From: Odobenus rosmarus divergens
Lineage: Eukaryota > Chordata > Mammalia > Carnivora > Odobenidae
Direction: 5' to 3'
Length of the DNA stretch: 64,000 nt
Assembly (NCBI RefSeq): GCF_000321225.1
Contig: NW_004450276.1
Span: 4,141,467-4,205,466 of the forward strand
This document shows, piece by piece, positions 55,326-64,000 of this stretch. Every line of letters begins with the position of its first letter. Within the stretch, counting starts at the first letter, position 1. The notes under the pieces were generated by a model. The model had not been told where the DNA came from. It saw only the letters and a list, made by a program, of their open reading frames with translations, and ran no database searches. The position numbers and the translations under genes were made by a program.

Positions 55326-56698
55326 GCATTTACAATTAATTGAGGAGAAAGTACTTATTTTCTTCATCAAACAAGAACCTAGATAGGCATTTTGCAGAGT
55401 GCTTTGAAATGTTTTAACCATCTGATATTGATAAAAGTATTAAAGCTGGTACAAAATCTTTCTAATTATACCCACAATGAGTTTAAATATGGTAGAAGTA
55501 GGATTAGCATTCTTAGTACAGACCTGAATTTAAGCTTAGAAATAGAAATTTACATATAAATAGAAAATTAAATCAGTTTAATAAACAGGTGTTTTTGAAA
55601 ATCCAATAACAGGTTAACAAATTTAAGGTTTATACAAACACAGAGAATATTTTTGACTTAATTTTAATTAAACTTCATGAAGTATTTGATTGATAAGTGA
55701 GAAAGGAAGAAAGCCTTCTCTTGGAATTCTAAATAGCATTGAAGGATATTGATGGCTTTTAAAAAATAATCCCAGACTGCCTGTCTGTTACCCAGCCAAG
55801 TAATTCATAACAAAAGGCAGGCTAAAACACTTCACTCTAGAGCAGTGTGTTGTGAGATGTGAGACATTATGTAAAGTTAAAACGAGAACAAGCTGATGTT
55901 TTCTTCTCTTTATTCACATGTCATTCTTTATAAGTAATATACTCGAAAGTTCGCCTCCGAGCATTTTTCTTTTCCTCTGGGAAATCTGGAAGAAAATATC
56001 TGTGTAGAATAAAAACATGCTAGTGTGCATTAATTTACTCTAGTAAACATGCAGGAGTGTTATGTTTGAGTGGCACTGCAGTTCAAGTCAAATCCTCATT
56101 TCTGTCTATGAACATTGGAAGTGCTCATGGCTAGTTATCAGCAATTTTTGAAGTGGGAAGTGGTTGAAGGTGAATATATATATATATATATATAATAGAT
56201 ATCTCTCTTTCTCAATTTTCTCTTTTCTAGTACTACCATTCTTAGGTTTATATTGATTGAACTATAAATGGAGTAAAGCCATTACAACAGTTTCCATATG
56301 GAGTGGAAGGCCTGCTAAAGTTAAGACCTTTGGCTAGAGAGCATAGAAAGATGGTTTTAAACCCAGATATGCAGCAGACTGCAGCAGGTCACACCTTCAC
56401 AGAATAAATAACCACATGTCAGATCAACTGCTCTACCTCTGAAACCGGTTCTCTCCACTCTAACCAATTCCCCAAATTATTTTTACACAACTTTGCCACC
56501 ATTCTTCCAAATACCTTCAAGGAAAACCTCTTTGCTTTCTTTTTTTCCTTTTGTAGTTTGTCAGAAGGCTTGTCTGGCTTTTCATGTGATGTGTATCCCA
56601 CCTCCCAAACCATATTTTTATGCCAACTTAATACCTTTAGTATCATAGTTCCTTCCTTCCTTTTGGTGTCCAGGGTATCATGAATGCGTTTTTGGATT
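55326..56698. other. Unassigned, with a (TA)n run at 56174-56194
   Basis: The (TA)n run has about ten uninterrupted units. Otherwise nothing is recognised. Confidence 0.5.
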
Positions 56699-56716
56699 CA
56701 GTTTGATTGAAATTTA

Positions 56717-56912
56717 TTTTTTTTATTTTTTTAAGGTTTTATTTATTTGAGAGAGAGAGTGGGAGCACAAGGTGGGGGGGGCAGAACCAGAGGCAGAAGC
56801 AGACTCCCCGCTGAGCAGGGACCCCCCCAACATGGGACTCCATCCCAGGACCCCAGGATCATGACCCGAGCCGAAGGCAGATGCCTAACCAGCTGAGCCA
56901 CCCAGGTGTTCC
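56717..56912 (-). mobile_element. SINEC, full length, perfect target duplication
   Basis: A complete minus-strand copy, with GGTTTTATTTATTTGAGAGA at the left and GCTGAGCCACCCAGGTGTTC at the right. CAGTTTGATTGAAATTTA is identical at 56699-56716 and 56913-56930. G- and C-runs inside the body are local expansions. Confidence 0.97.
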
Positions 56913-57057
56913 CAGTTTGATTGAAATTTAAATATTAAGGTGAATGTGCCATCCTTATTTACAGTAGGTTGACTCTGGGTTTTTATGTTATATTTTTTTA
57001 TTTATTTTCATTTTTTGTTAACAGAAAATAGGGGGAAGAAGTCAGAATTGTAACTTC

Positions 57058-57357
57058 TGAAACAAATAACACAATATATGTTAAAAAAAAAAAGAAGAAG
57101 ATAACAGGAGGGGAAGAATGAAGGGGGGGAAATCGGAGGAGGAGACAACCATGAGAGACGATGGACTCTGAGAAACAGACTGAGGGTTCTAGAGGGGAGG
57201 GGGTGGGGGGATGGGTTAGCCGGGTGATGGGTATTAAAGAGGGCACGTACTGCATGGAGCACTGGGTGTTATGCACAAACAATGAATCATGGAACACTAC
57301 ATCAAAAACTAATGATGTAATGTATGGTGATTAACATAACAATAAAAATTTTAAAAA
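57058..57357 (+). mobile_element. Young carnivore L1, 3' end only
   Basis: CTGAAACAAATAACACAATA, GGGGAAGAATGAAGGGGGGG, GAGACAACCATGAGAGACGA, GGGTTAGCCGGGTGATGGGT, AAGAGGGCACGTACTGCATG, CAATGAATCATGGAACACTA and a short A-rich end form a 300-base 5'-truncated L1 consisting only of 3' untranslated region. AATTGTAACTTC flanks it at 57046-57057 and 57358-57369. The 84-99 codon minus frames over it are not genes. Confidence 0.95.
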
Positions 57358-57369
57358 AATTGTAACTTC

Positions 57370-57729
57370 CATTTTATATCCTATTCCCCCTACTCTGTTT
57401 TGTTTAAAATTTAGACTTCCATCACCAAATAATTACACTTTTTCTCCTCATGGCCTTTATTAATGATGAATAAGTTTATTGCTTTTGTCCTTGGTTTGGA
57501 ACCCAAGTCACCGTTTATATAATTGCTATTTTGGGGGTTATCTACTGTATGAGCGTACTCTCCATTTGTTAGAATTTTAGAGACAATGTTTTTGAACAGT
57601 GTTGAAAGTCTAACTGATAACTAAGGAAAGACAGAATTGAGAATACCTGATATGAAATTCCAATAATTTGTAAGAATTCGGACCCTCCCCTGGATTAAGC
57701 AACAATTTCCTATTATTTTTTTATGAATC
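57370..57729. other. Unassigned non-coding stretch
   Basis: Nothing is recognised. Confidence 0.4.
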
Positions 57730-57850
57730 CTGTCCATTCATTCATTGAAATAGTAAATAAAGGCTTGACATGTACCAGATTCTATTCTGTGAAGTTAAAG
57801 TATAAAAATATATCAAATATAGTCTTCTGAGGTACAAATATAATTATATA
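57730..57850 (-). repeat. L2 tail, antisense, diverged
   Basis: TGTCCATTCATTCATTGAAA, TAGTAAATAAAGGCTTGACA, TGTACCAGATTCTATTCTGT resembles reversed TTCATTCATTCAACAAATAT, GAGCACCTACTATGTGCCAG, GCACTGTTCTAG. Confidence 0.6.
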
Positions 57851-57904
57851 CAAATAATAAGAATACAGCAAAAGGAGCAAATCTAAGCAATGGGTCTATT
57901 TTGG

Positions 57905-58640
57905 GGTGTCACTTTTTTATGTGGTAAAATATACATAACATAAAATTTGCCATTTCAACCATTTTTGATTATACAATTTAGTGGTACTAAGTACATTTTC
58001 AATGTTCTGCAACGCAACCTTCACCACTGTCTGTCACCAGAACATTTTTATTTTCCTAAATGAAGTTCTGTGCTCATTAAAGAACTTTCTCCTTCCAGTC
58101 TCTGGTAACTTGTACTCTACTTTCTGTCTCTATAAATTTGATTACTCTAGGGACCTCAAATATGTAGAATCATACAATATTTGACCTTTTATGTCAGGCT
58201 TATTTCACTTAGCATAATATCTTCAAGGTTCATCCATGTTGTAACATATATCAGATTACCAAATTTTCATTCCTTTTTATGGCTAAATAATAGTTCATTG
58301 TATATATTTGTGTATATATATGTATATATGTATATATATAATTTATCTACTCAGCTGATAAATATTTGTATTATTTCTGCCTTTTGGCTAATGTAATATT
58401 GCTATGAACATTGCTATAAAGGCATGAGTTTGAGGGGGTTGCTTTTTATTTGGAAATAATTTTAATTTAAGAAACGATGCAAGAATAATGCAAATAAGTC
58501 TTGTATATCTTTTAACCAAATTCGAAATGTTAATATTTTGTCCACTTTGTCATTTGTGCTATCATTCATACTTTTTTCTCCTTAACATTTGTAAATTATA
58601 GAAATCAAAGCTAAACTTTCCTCTCAAAATCAAATAATTC
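57905..58640 (-). repeat. Ancient L1 3' region(s), antisense
   Basis: GTGGTAAAATATACATAACA, TAAAATTTGCCATTTCAACC, TTTAGTGGTACTAAGTACAT, CAACGCAACCTTCACCACTG, TCTGGTAACTTGTACTCTAC, AGGGACCTCAAATATGTAGA, TCACTTAGCATAATATCTTC, AAGGTTCATCCATGTTGTAA and GCTAAATAATAGTTCATTGT are the classic antisense L1 series. A (TATG)n/(TA)n run lies at about 58300-58342. From 58440 a second antisense block (TTTTATTTGGAAATAATTTT, GAAACGATGCAAGAATAATG) follows, probably another old L1. Frames of 67-71 codons here are not genes. Confidence 0.88.
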
Positions 58641-58926
58641 TACTACTGTTACCTATAATACATGAGAATTGACTGAAATAATGTGTAATGCTATATCTGA
58701 AGTGTCAAAAATGAATATTTACCTTAGAGTGGACTTTAGGACTAGCGTACTTTAACCCATACCACAGAGATATTAAAAACGAAAAATTTAGTATGTGACA
58801 TCATCTCAAAATTATATAATTTGGAAAGGATAAAATATGTTAATATTCTCCCTGTTCAGTGCTAAAGTCTAGTGTTGTATTGCTTTTAGGATTGTTATTT
58901 TCTGAGCCAATATTTTTAGCCCTTTT

Positions 58927-59123
58927 TTTTTTTAAAGATTTTATTTATTTATTTGATAGAGATAGAGAGAGAGCACAAGTAGGCAGAGAAGCAGGCAGAG
59001 GGAGAGGGAGAAGCAGGCTCTCCACTGAGCAGGGAGCCTGATGCGGGGCTCAACCCCAGGATGTTGGGATCATGACCAGAGCCAAAGGCAGATGCTCAAC
59101 CGACTGAGCCGCCCAGGTGCCCC
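58927..59123 (-). mobile_element. SINEC, full length, perfect target duplication
   Basis: AAAGATTTTATTTATTTATT at the left and GACTGAGCCGCCCAGGTGCC at the right define a complete minus-strand copy. TATTTTTAGCCCTTTT is identical at 58911-58926 and 59124-59139. Confidence 0.97.
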
Positions 59124-59139
59124 TATTTTTAGCCCTTTT

Positions 59140-59700
59140 GATAAAGGTGTAAAATATTTATATTAACAAATTTTCAAATTAGTTTTGGCTTATTAATGCC
59201 ATATTTAGATGTCTGTGAATATAAATCCAGTTTACTATGGCTTACTCTGAGTACAAATGATTAAACAAAAAAATGTCTAGGATATGCTTAACAGAATGTA
59301 AAATTTATAAAAATGTTCATGAAGTTTCAAAACTTACTGTACAAAAGGTAACATGCTATTATTTTATCCCATAGCCTAATATAGATGATGAAATGGATCA
59401 AAGAAAATATTTGATGTGTCCTTTAATAGGGATTTTGCCTGTTAAACAAAAATCTCCCGGTGAGGGATAAAGGAATGGCACACTTCTTTCTGTAGGTAAG
59501 ACAATTTCTCCAGAAGATTCACTAGGCTATTATGATATAATTGGCAGAGTCTGACAGAGGTGCATATTTTTTCAACAGCAGCAGGAGAGAACAACAGTAT
59601 AATGTTCTAACAAAGAGCCTCTCAAGGGAAGACCCTTGTTTCTCCACTTACGGAGTATGTTTCCCAATGGTATATGCTAAAAAGAAAAGTATAGAAAACC
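59140..59700. other. Unassigned AT-rich stretch
   Basis: No gene is recognised. The part at about 59240-59360 may be a degraded L1M 3' end, but the match is too weak to call. Confidence 0.35.
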
Positions 59701-59703
59701 ATG

Positions 59704-59927
59704 GGGCCCCTGGGTGTCTCAGTCCATTAAACGTCCAACTCTTGATTTAGACTCAGGTCATGATCTCGGGGTTTTAGATATGGCACACCCCCCCATTGGA
59801 CTCCCTGCTGAGCATTAAGCTCACTTAAGATTCTCTCCCTCTCCCTCTGCCCCTCCCCACCCCACGCATGCATGTGTGCACTCTCTCTCTCTCTTTCTCT
59901 CTCTCTCAAAAAAAAAAAAAAAAAGAT
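59704..59927 (+). mobile_element. SINEC, older plus-strand copy
   Basis: GGCCCCTGGGTGTCTCAGTC, GACTCAGGTCATGATCTCGG and a long (CT)n linker followed by a pure A tail of about 17 mark this copy. The head and body carry more substitutions than the other copies, and a C-run interrupts the middle. No clear duplication was found (only ACCAT versus CCCAT near the ends). Confidence 0.92.
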
Positions 59928-60089
59928 ACCCATCTTCATGTCGTGCTGGTGAGTGGCTAAACTGGTAACAGTCTGAGTGCAACAGAGTACAAATCCCCCT
60001 TTCAGAAATTGTTCCTGAAAAAGAAGTGAGGCTGCTCACAGAAATGTAGGCTTTACTATCAACTTGAAAGTTCAACAGTTGAGGATTAG

Positions 60090-60360
60090 TTTATGTAGGC
60101 ATTAATTGTTAATGAAATGTATATAGCCAATAACATGGAAAAATATTTGTGTATGGTGCTGAAATAAATAAGCTGTACACATTTAGGTGCACACAATTTT
60201 TGGACAAAGACATGAGGAGACATGCAGAGAAATATCACCAGGAAGGATATTCACTGAGGTGATAACCCTGCCTCCTACACCTAGAACAGAATAATAGGTA
60301 TTTTAAGTTTTCTCCTATTTTCTGTTTAATGATTTAATTTTCCATATTAGATGAAAGATA
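60090..60360 (+). repeat. Ancient L1 3' end (L1M-type)
   Basis: AATAACATGGAAAAATATTT, GTGCTGAAATAAATAAGCTG, TGCAGAGAAATATCACCAGG, AAGGATATTCACTGAGGTGA and TTTCTCCTATTTTCTGTTTA, ATTTTCCATATTA resemble a common L1M 3' end that reads TGGAAAAATGTTCATG, GTGAAAAAAGCAGG, GGAAGGATATACACCAA, ATTTTCTTCTTTATGCTTT. Confidence 0.5.
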
Positions 60361-60646
60361 ATATTTTAATTTAATAATATTTTAAAGCCCTTCGGGTTAT
60401 TCACCCTTTTATATGAATAATGATTTTTTTTGTAAAATGGGGAGATACTCACTATAAGGAAATTGTGTAAAGTCTATCATTTATGGATTTTTTTTAAACT
60501 GGAACAAGTTTTCTTAAATCCATGTTTTCAGATATTGCTTATTTGTAAGAAAAGAATTCTTACCTTAGTATTGTTCTGAGCGCTAGTGAAGATATACAAT
60601 ATAATGTTTGGTAGTACTCTGGCAAAGAGGAGTTGCCCAATAATGA
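60361..60646. other. Unassigned non-coding stretch
   Basis: Nothing is recognised. Confidence 0.4.
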
Positions 60647-60660
60647 AAGTTTTTGGGTTT

Positions 60661-60827
60661 TTTTTTAAGATTTTATTTATTTATTTGAGAGAGAGAGAAA
60701 GAGAGAGCACAAGCCGGGGGGAGGGGCAGAAGGAGGCAGTGAGCCCAATGCAGGGCTCCATCCCAGGACCCTGGGATCATGACCTGAGCCGAAGGCAGAT
60801 GCTTAACCGACTGAGCCAGGCGCCCCT
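60661..60827 (-). mobile_element. SINEC, body slightly deleted
   Basis: TTTTTTAAGATTTTATTTAT at the left and GACTGAGCCAGGCGCCCC at the right frame a minus-strand copy. The GAAGCAGGCTCCCCGCTGAGCAGG segment is missing and the head lacks the GGGTGG block. AAGTTTT at 60647-60653 and 60830-60836 is a short candidate duplication. Confidence 0.93.
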
Positions 60828-60836
60828 GGAAGTTTT

Positions 60837-61489
60837 AGATTTTTAATTATCTTATAAAATTCAGATTTTTTTCTGGGTTTTGTACTAAAGTCGGCACACT
60901 GGTGGAAGGGAGGTTTTACATAAATGTATATTGTAGCAAGTACTTAAAGCAGAGACCTTTGCAGTTTATCTGCAATTTGTTTGTATGGGTAAAAGAAGTA
61001 TTTACTAAAAGGTAAATTCAAGGGAAGATGGGGAATGAAACAATTGGACTCTAAAAGTCTCAGAGTGCTGCTAATCTCTAACGAATTGAAAGGTTACTGT
61101 AGATTCTATCTCACTTTGGTAGCTTAATCCTCAACTGTGGTTTGTATATTTTAGGAATATAGCACAGAAATTTAAGTCTAATTTTAGTAGAGTTTTCACT
61201 GTCTTACTTTCCTTTTTAATGTAATTTTGTTGATTGTGGTTTATTTACAATGTTAGTTAAATTGCATAATCAGCATAAATATATGCAATCACACAATTTA
61301 ATTAGGGAATGTTATTTAGGAAAGTAATGACTAAATCCAGACATTCATAACATTTTAGAAATTCTTGAAAACTTTATTTTAAAACTGCCATTTGAGTGAA
61401 TGGCAGTTGAAATTTAAATTTAAGTATGTCTCTTTTTCAAACAAAAGTGAAAAAATCTTGTCAAATTCAGTGGAGTAAAATATAGTATT
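60837..61489. other. Unassigned, with a 10-bp perfect hairpin at 61383-61408
   Basis: AACTGCCATT (61383-61392) and AATGGCAGTT (61399-61408) are exact reverse complements around a 6-base loop, and partial pairing continues outward into AT-rich flanks. No gene or repeat is recognised in the rest. Confidence 0.5.
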
Positions 61490-61504
61490 AAAAGTATGAT
61501 ACAG

Positions 61505-61727
61505 GGGTGCCTGGGTGGCTCAGTCCTTAAGCGGGGCGCCTGGGTGGCTCAGTCGTTAAGCATCTGCCTTTGGCTCAGGTCATGATCCCAGGGTCCTGGG
61601 ATCGAGCCCCGCATCGGGCTCCCTGCTCCGCGGGAAGCCTGCTTCTCCCTCTCCCACTCCACCTGCTTCTGTTCCCTCTCTTGCTGTATCTCTTTCTGTC
61701 AAATAAAGAAATAAAATCTTTAAAAAA
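61505..61727 (+). mobile_element. SINEC with tandemly duplicated head
   Basis: The SINE head occurs twice in direct succession: 61504-61532 and 61533-61561 differ by only two bases (GGTGCC versus GGCGCC, CAGTCC versus CAGTCG). The second copy continues into a normal body and tail (AAATAAAGAAATAAAATCTT). One target duplication, AAAAGTATGATACAG, encloses the whole at 61490-61504 and 61728-61742, so the double-headed form was inserted once or arose afterwards by slippage. Confidence 0.95.
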
Positions 61728-61770
61728 AAAAGTATGATACAGTTTGTGAAAGACCAGAACTTCTTAACTA

Positions 61771-61953
61771 AAACAAACTGGGGGTTCTAGAGGGGAGGGG
61801 GGTGGGAGGATGGGTTAGCCTGGTGATGGGTATTAAAGAGGGCACGTTCTGCATGGAGCACTGGGTGTTATACGCGAACAATGAATCATGGAACGCTACA
61901 TCAAAAACTAATGATGTAATGTACGGTGATCAACATAACATAATAAAAAAAAA
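61771..61953 (+). mobile_element. Young carnivore L1, last 180 bases
   Basis: GGGGTTCTAGAGGGGAGGGG, GATGGGTTAGCCTGGTGATG, AAGAGGGCACGTTCTGCATG, GAATCATGGAACGCTACATC and ACATAACATAATAAAAAAAA give a severely 5'-truncated L1 3' end with an A tail. It lies 28 bases after the preceding SINEC duplication. No clear flanking duplication was seen. Confidence 0.93.
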
Positions 61954-62341
61954 GTACACTAATGTTCAAACTTTCTATTTCCCATCATTTTCTCAATTTT
62001 TGGCTTAAAGGTTCCCATTCTTGTGATAGAGGATGTTTGGAATATACTTTTTTCTATCTCAATATTTCACCCCTAATACTAGTTTGAGTTAATCATAAGG
62101 GGAGGGACCTGGGTAAATGGATGAATTATGTAAGTCATGAGCTAGTAAATACTCAAAAACTACTTAATGAAGGAAATGACATCTTTGTATATATAAAGTA
62201 TTCCATATTTAAGCATAAATAACAAAGTATCAGTTTTGTTTAAAGAATTATATGGTTTATGCTGTAACTAATATTTATGAATCCTTACTTCACAATGTCT
62301 TTGATATTCAGAAGCCTAAGTCTTTTTCCTGTGACTTTTTT
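61954..62341. other. Unassigned non-coding stretch
   Basis: Nothing is recognised. Confidence 0.4.
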
Positions 62342-62357
62342 TGAAAGAACTTTTCTG

Positions 62358-62509
62358 CCCCCCATCGGGTGCCCCTCATCGGGCTCCCCGCTCCGCAGGA
62401 AGCCTGCTTCTCCCTCTCCCACTCCCCCTGCTTGTGTTCCCTCTCTCGCTGTGTCTCTCTCTGTCAAGTAAATAAATAAATAAATCTTTAAAAAAAACAT
62501 GAAAGAACT
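62358..62509 (+). mobile_element. SINEC lacking its tRNA-like head
   Basis: The copy begins CCCCCATCGGGTGCCCCTCA and joins the body at ATCGGGCTCCCCGCTCCGCA, ending AAATAAATAAATAAATCTTT and an A run. The tRNA-Lys-like part with its internal promoter is absent. TGAAAGAACTTTTCTG is identical at 62342-62357 and 62510-62525, so the truncation happened on insertion. Minus-strand frames of 71-78 codons here are not genes. Confidence 0.95.
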
Positions 62510-62525
62510 TTTCTGTAAAGTTATT

Positions 62526-63228
62526 TGGAGATATCAAAGCTATGTAGTTTTGCCCATTGCTTTGTGTTTCTAAGGTAGTATGAAGGTATATTTCATTAAA
62601 TTTATGAATCAAATGTGAGAAATAGAATAAATGGAAAAATTCTTTTTTCTTACTGTATTAATTTATCTAAATGTTTTAAAAGATTTTGGAGTTAGAGTGT
62701 TGTAACACTCATATTTTATTTGATGAAGTTCATATATAGCTTTTTATAGGTTAGAAAAGTATAGGAAATTTCTTAGAAATTGGCAGGGATGCTTCTAGTT
62801 TTTGAAAGAAATGACGCAACATACCTAAGTATTCAAGGCTAAGAATTTAAGCAGAAAAGTGAGACTATTTTAAGAGCTGTCATGATGGAAAACACCAGGT
62901 CACCAACCCAACCATGTCCTGACATGTCCCAGGGAGACAAACAGACTGGACACCCTGGGCAGTTTTAGTGAACATTTATTAGAGTAACAGAAATGAGCAC
63001 AAACTCTCCTGGACAAGCTCATGGTTGTTTGTATAGAAATGGCATTAAATCAATAATTATGAGAAAAAAACTGCAATAGGTTTGAGTAAAGTTCTATGAG
63101 ATCATTTTAAAATAACTCTCCCTGGGAAAATTATATGTTGGTGGTGATGGAAGACTTCACCAAGTCAGAATATTTGGATTTGAACATCAGAAAGTAGAGA
63201 CTTAGGTGTTTTTTTTTCCCCTCGCTAT
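62526..63228. other. Unassigned non-coding stretch
   Basis: No gene is recognised. The part at 62880-63000 is somewhat GC-richer (CAACCATGTCCTGACATGTC, GGACACCCTGGGCAGTTTTA) but not assignable. Confidence 0.4.
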
Positions 63229-63245
63229 AGAAGTGAAACACTGTT

Positions 63246-63404
63246 GGGGTCCCTGGATGGCTCAATCGGTTAAGCGTTTGACTCTTGATATCAGCTCAGG
63301 TATCAATCGATCAGGGTTGTGAGTTCAAGCCCCATGTTGGAATCCACACTGGGTGTGGAGCCTACTTAAAAACAAACAAACAAACAAACAAAACAAAACA
63401 GCTT
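63246..63404 (+). mobile_element. Older SINEC, outer member of a nested pair
   Basis: GGGGTCCCTGGATGGCTCAA, GTTAAGCGTTTGACTCTTGA, GCCCCATGTTGGAATCCACA, GGGTGTGGAGCCTACTTAAA then a (CAAA)n tail of about 40 bases. It belongs to the older subfamily (GGTGTGGAGCCTACTTAAAA). Its left duplication AGAAGTGAAACACTGTT (63229-63245) has its partner only after the next SINEC, at 63613-63629 (two mismatches). Confidence 0.93.
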
Positions 63405-63612
63405 TGTTTGGGGCGCCTGGGTGGCTGAGTCAGTTAAGCGTCTGACTCTTGATTTCAGCTCAGATCATGATCTCAGGGTCGTGAGACTGAGCCCTGTGTT
63501 GGGCTCTGCCTTCAGCGGGGAGTCGCCCTCTCTCTCCTCTCTACCCCATCCCCACTCAAGTGTGCATGAGTTCTCTCTCTCTCTCAAAATAAATTAAAAA
63601 AATCTTTTAAAA
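63405..63612 (+). mobile_element. SINEC nested in or joined to the preceding copy
   Basis: GGGGCGCCTGGGTGGCTGAG, TTAAGCGTCTGACTCTTGAT, GATCATGATCTCAGGGTCGT, then a (CT)n linker and AAAATAAATTAAAAAAATCT. It follows the A-rich tail of the preceding SINEC in the same direction after GCTTTGTTT. It has no separate flanking duplication that I can find. Either it was inserted in the tail of the first or both entered as a joined transcript. Confidence 0.94.
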
Positions 63613-63629
63613 AGAAGTAAAACATTGTA

Positions 63630-64000
63630 GAAGATGTATAAAATAAAGATATGCCATGAGAACAGATAAAAAAACCCTAGCTGCTTCCATCCTGTATAAC
63701 ATAGAAAAAAGCACTGATAATACTATAATGTATTTCTTTCTCTTTTTTTGCTTTTGTGTATTTGTATATATGTATGTTTTTTCTTTTACCTAGTTCAAAT
63801 CATATTATAGTTTTTTATACTTATTCATAAATCTTTTTGTGCATGTCAGAATATTTCCACAGTATCAAATCCTAGAAGACTTTTGCCACAGATTGTAAAT
63901 TTGCCAATATGAAATTTTTATTGAAATTTGAATCTACCTACCAATATTAGAGAGTACAATACTTGCTTCAAAACAATTCTCTATCAAAAACCAGCAAGTA
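63630..64000. other. Unassigned AT-rich stretch to the window end
   Basis: Nothing is recognised. Confidence 0.4.

Noticed and set aside
57008..57297. 84- and 99-codon minus-strand frames with a repeated peptide also found at 45528-45827
   Set aside because: Both are translations of the antisense L1 3' untranslated region. The similarity reflects shared transposon origin.
61383..61408. Hairpin as a microRNA precursor
   Set aside because: The arms pair perfectly for only 10 bases, too short for a Drosha substrate, and the outer pairing is broken and AT-rich.

Overview
The window is nuclear DNA from a placental mammal, almost certainly a carnivore of the arctoid caniform type (bear, seal or mustelid group). 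The evidence is the repeats. Fifteen SINEC copies (tRNA-Lys-derived, head reading like GGCGCCTGGGTGGCTCAG, tail AATAAATAAAATCTTT) and five copies of young carnivore LINE-1 3' ends are scattered through it. The SINE bodies do not match the dog (SINEC_Cf) or cat patterns as I remember them. Older mammal-wide repeats (MIR, L2, L3/CR1, MaLR LTRs, hAT and Tigger DNA transposons, decayed L1/HAL1) fill much of the remainder.

I found no protein-coding gene or exon I can defend. All reading frames are short, and the longest are L1 ORF2 fragments or artefacts of runs of N. The stretch looks like intergenic DNA or the inside of a very large intron. A short isolated exon cannot be excluded by eye. The only RNA-gene-like feature besides the tRNA-derived SINEs is a truncated 5S rRNA pseudogene at 1020-1108 on the minus strand.

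Layout: 1-8 kb holds the 5S pseudogene and old repeats (MIR, hAT, L2). 8-20 kb has scattered SINECs, a MaLR LTR, MIR/L2, and a 5'-inverted L1 at 18.2-19.4 kb containing a 70-base assembly gap. 20-43 kb has no SINEC at all and only old repeats (L2, L1M, L3, a MER2-type Tigger) separated by long unannotated stretches. 43-53 kb contains two MaLR LTRs, two more 5'-inverted young L1s (one with a 725-base gap, one with a candidate 3' transduction), a polypyrimidine tract and a (TTTTA)n microsatellite. 53-64 kb is densely packed with SINECs (eight copies between 56.7 and 63.6 kb), two L1 3' ends and a Tigger-type element.

I saw no undescribed gene system. The useful observations concern retrotransposition: three of five young L1 copies are inverted, one seems to carry transduced flanking DNA, two SINECs are nested inside one outer target-site duplication, and one SINEC carries a tandem duplication of its head. 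Family names come from memory of consensus patterns and all repeat boundaries are by eye.
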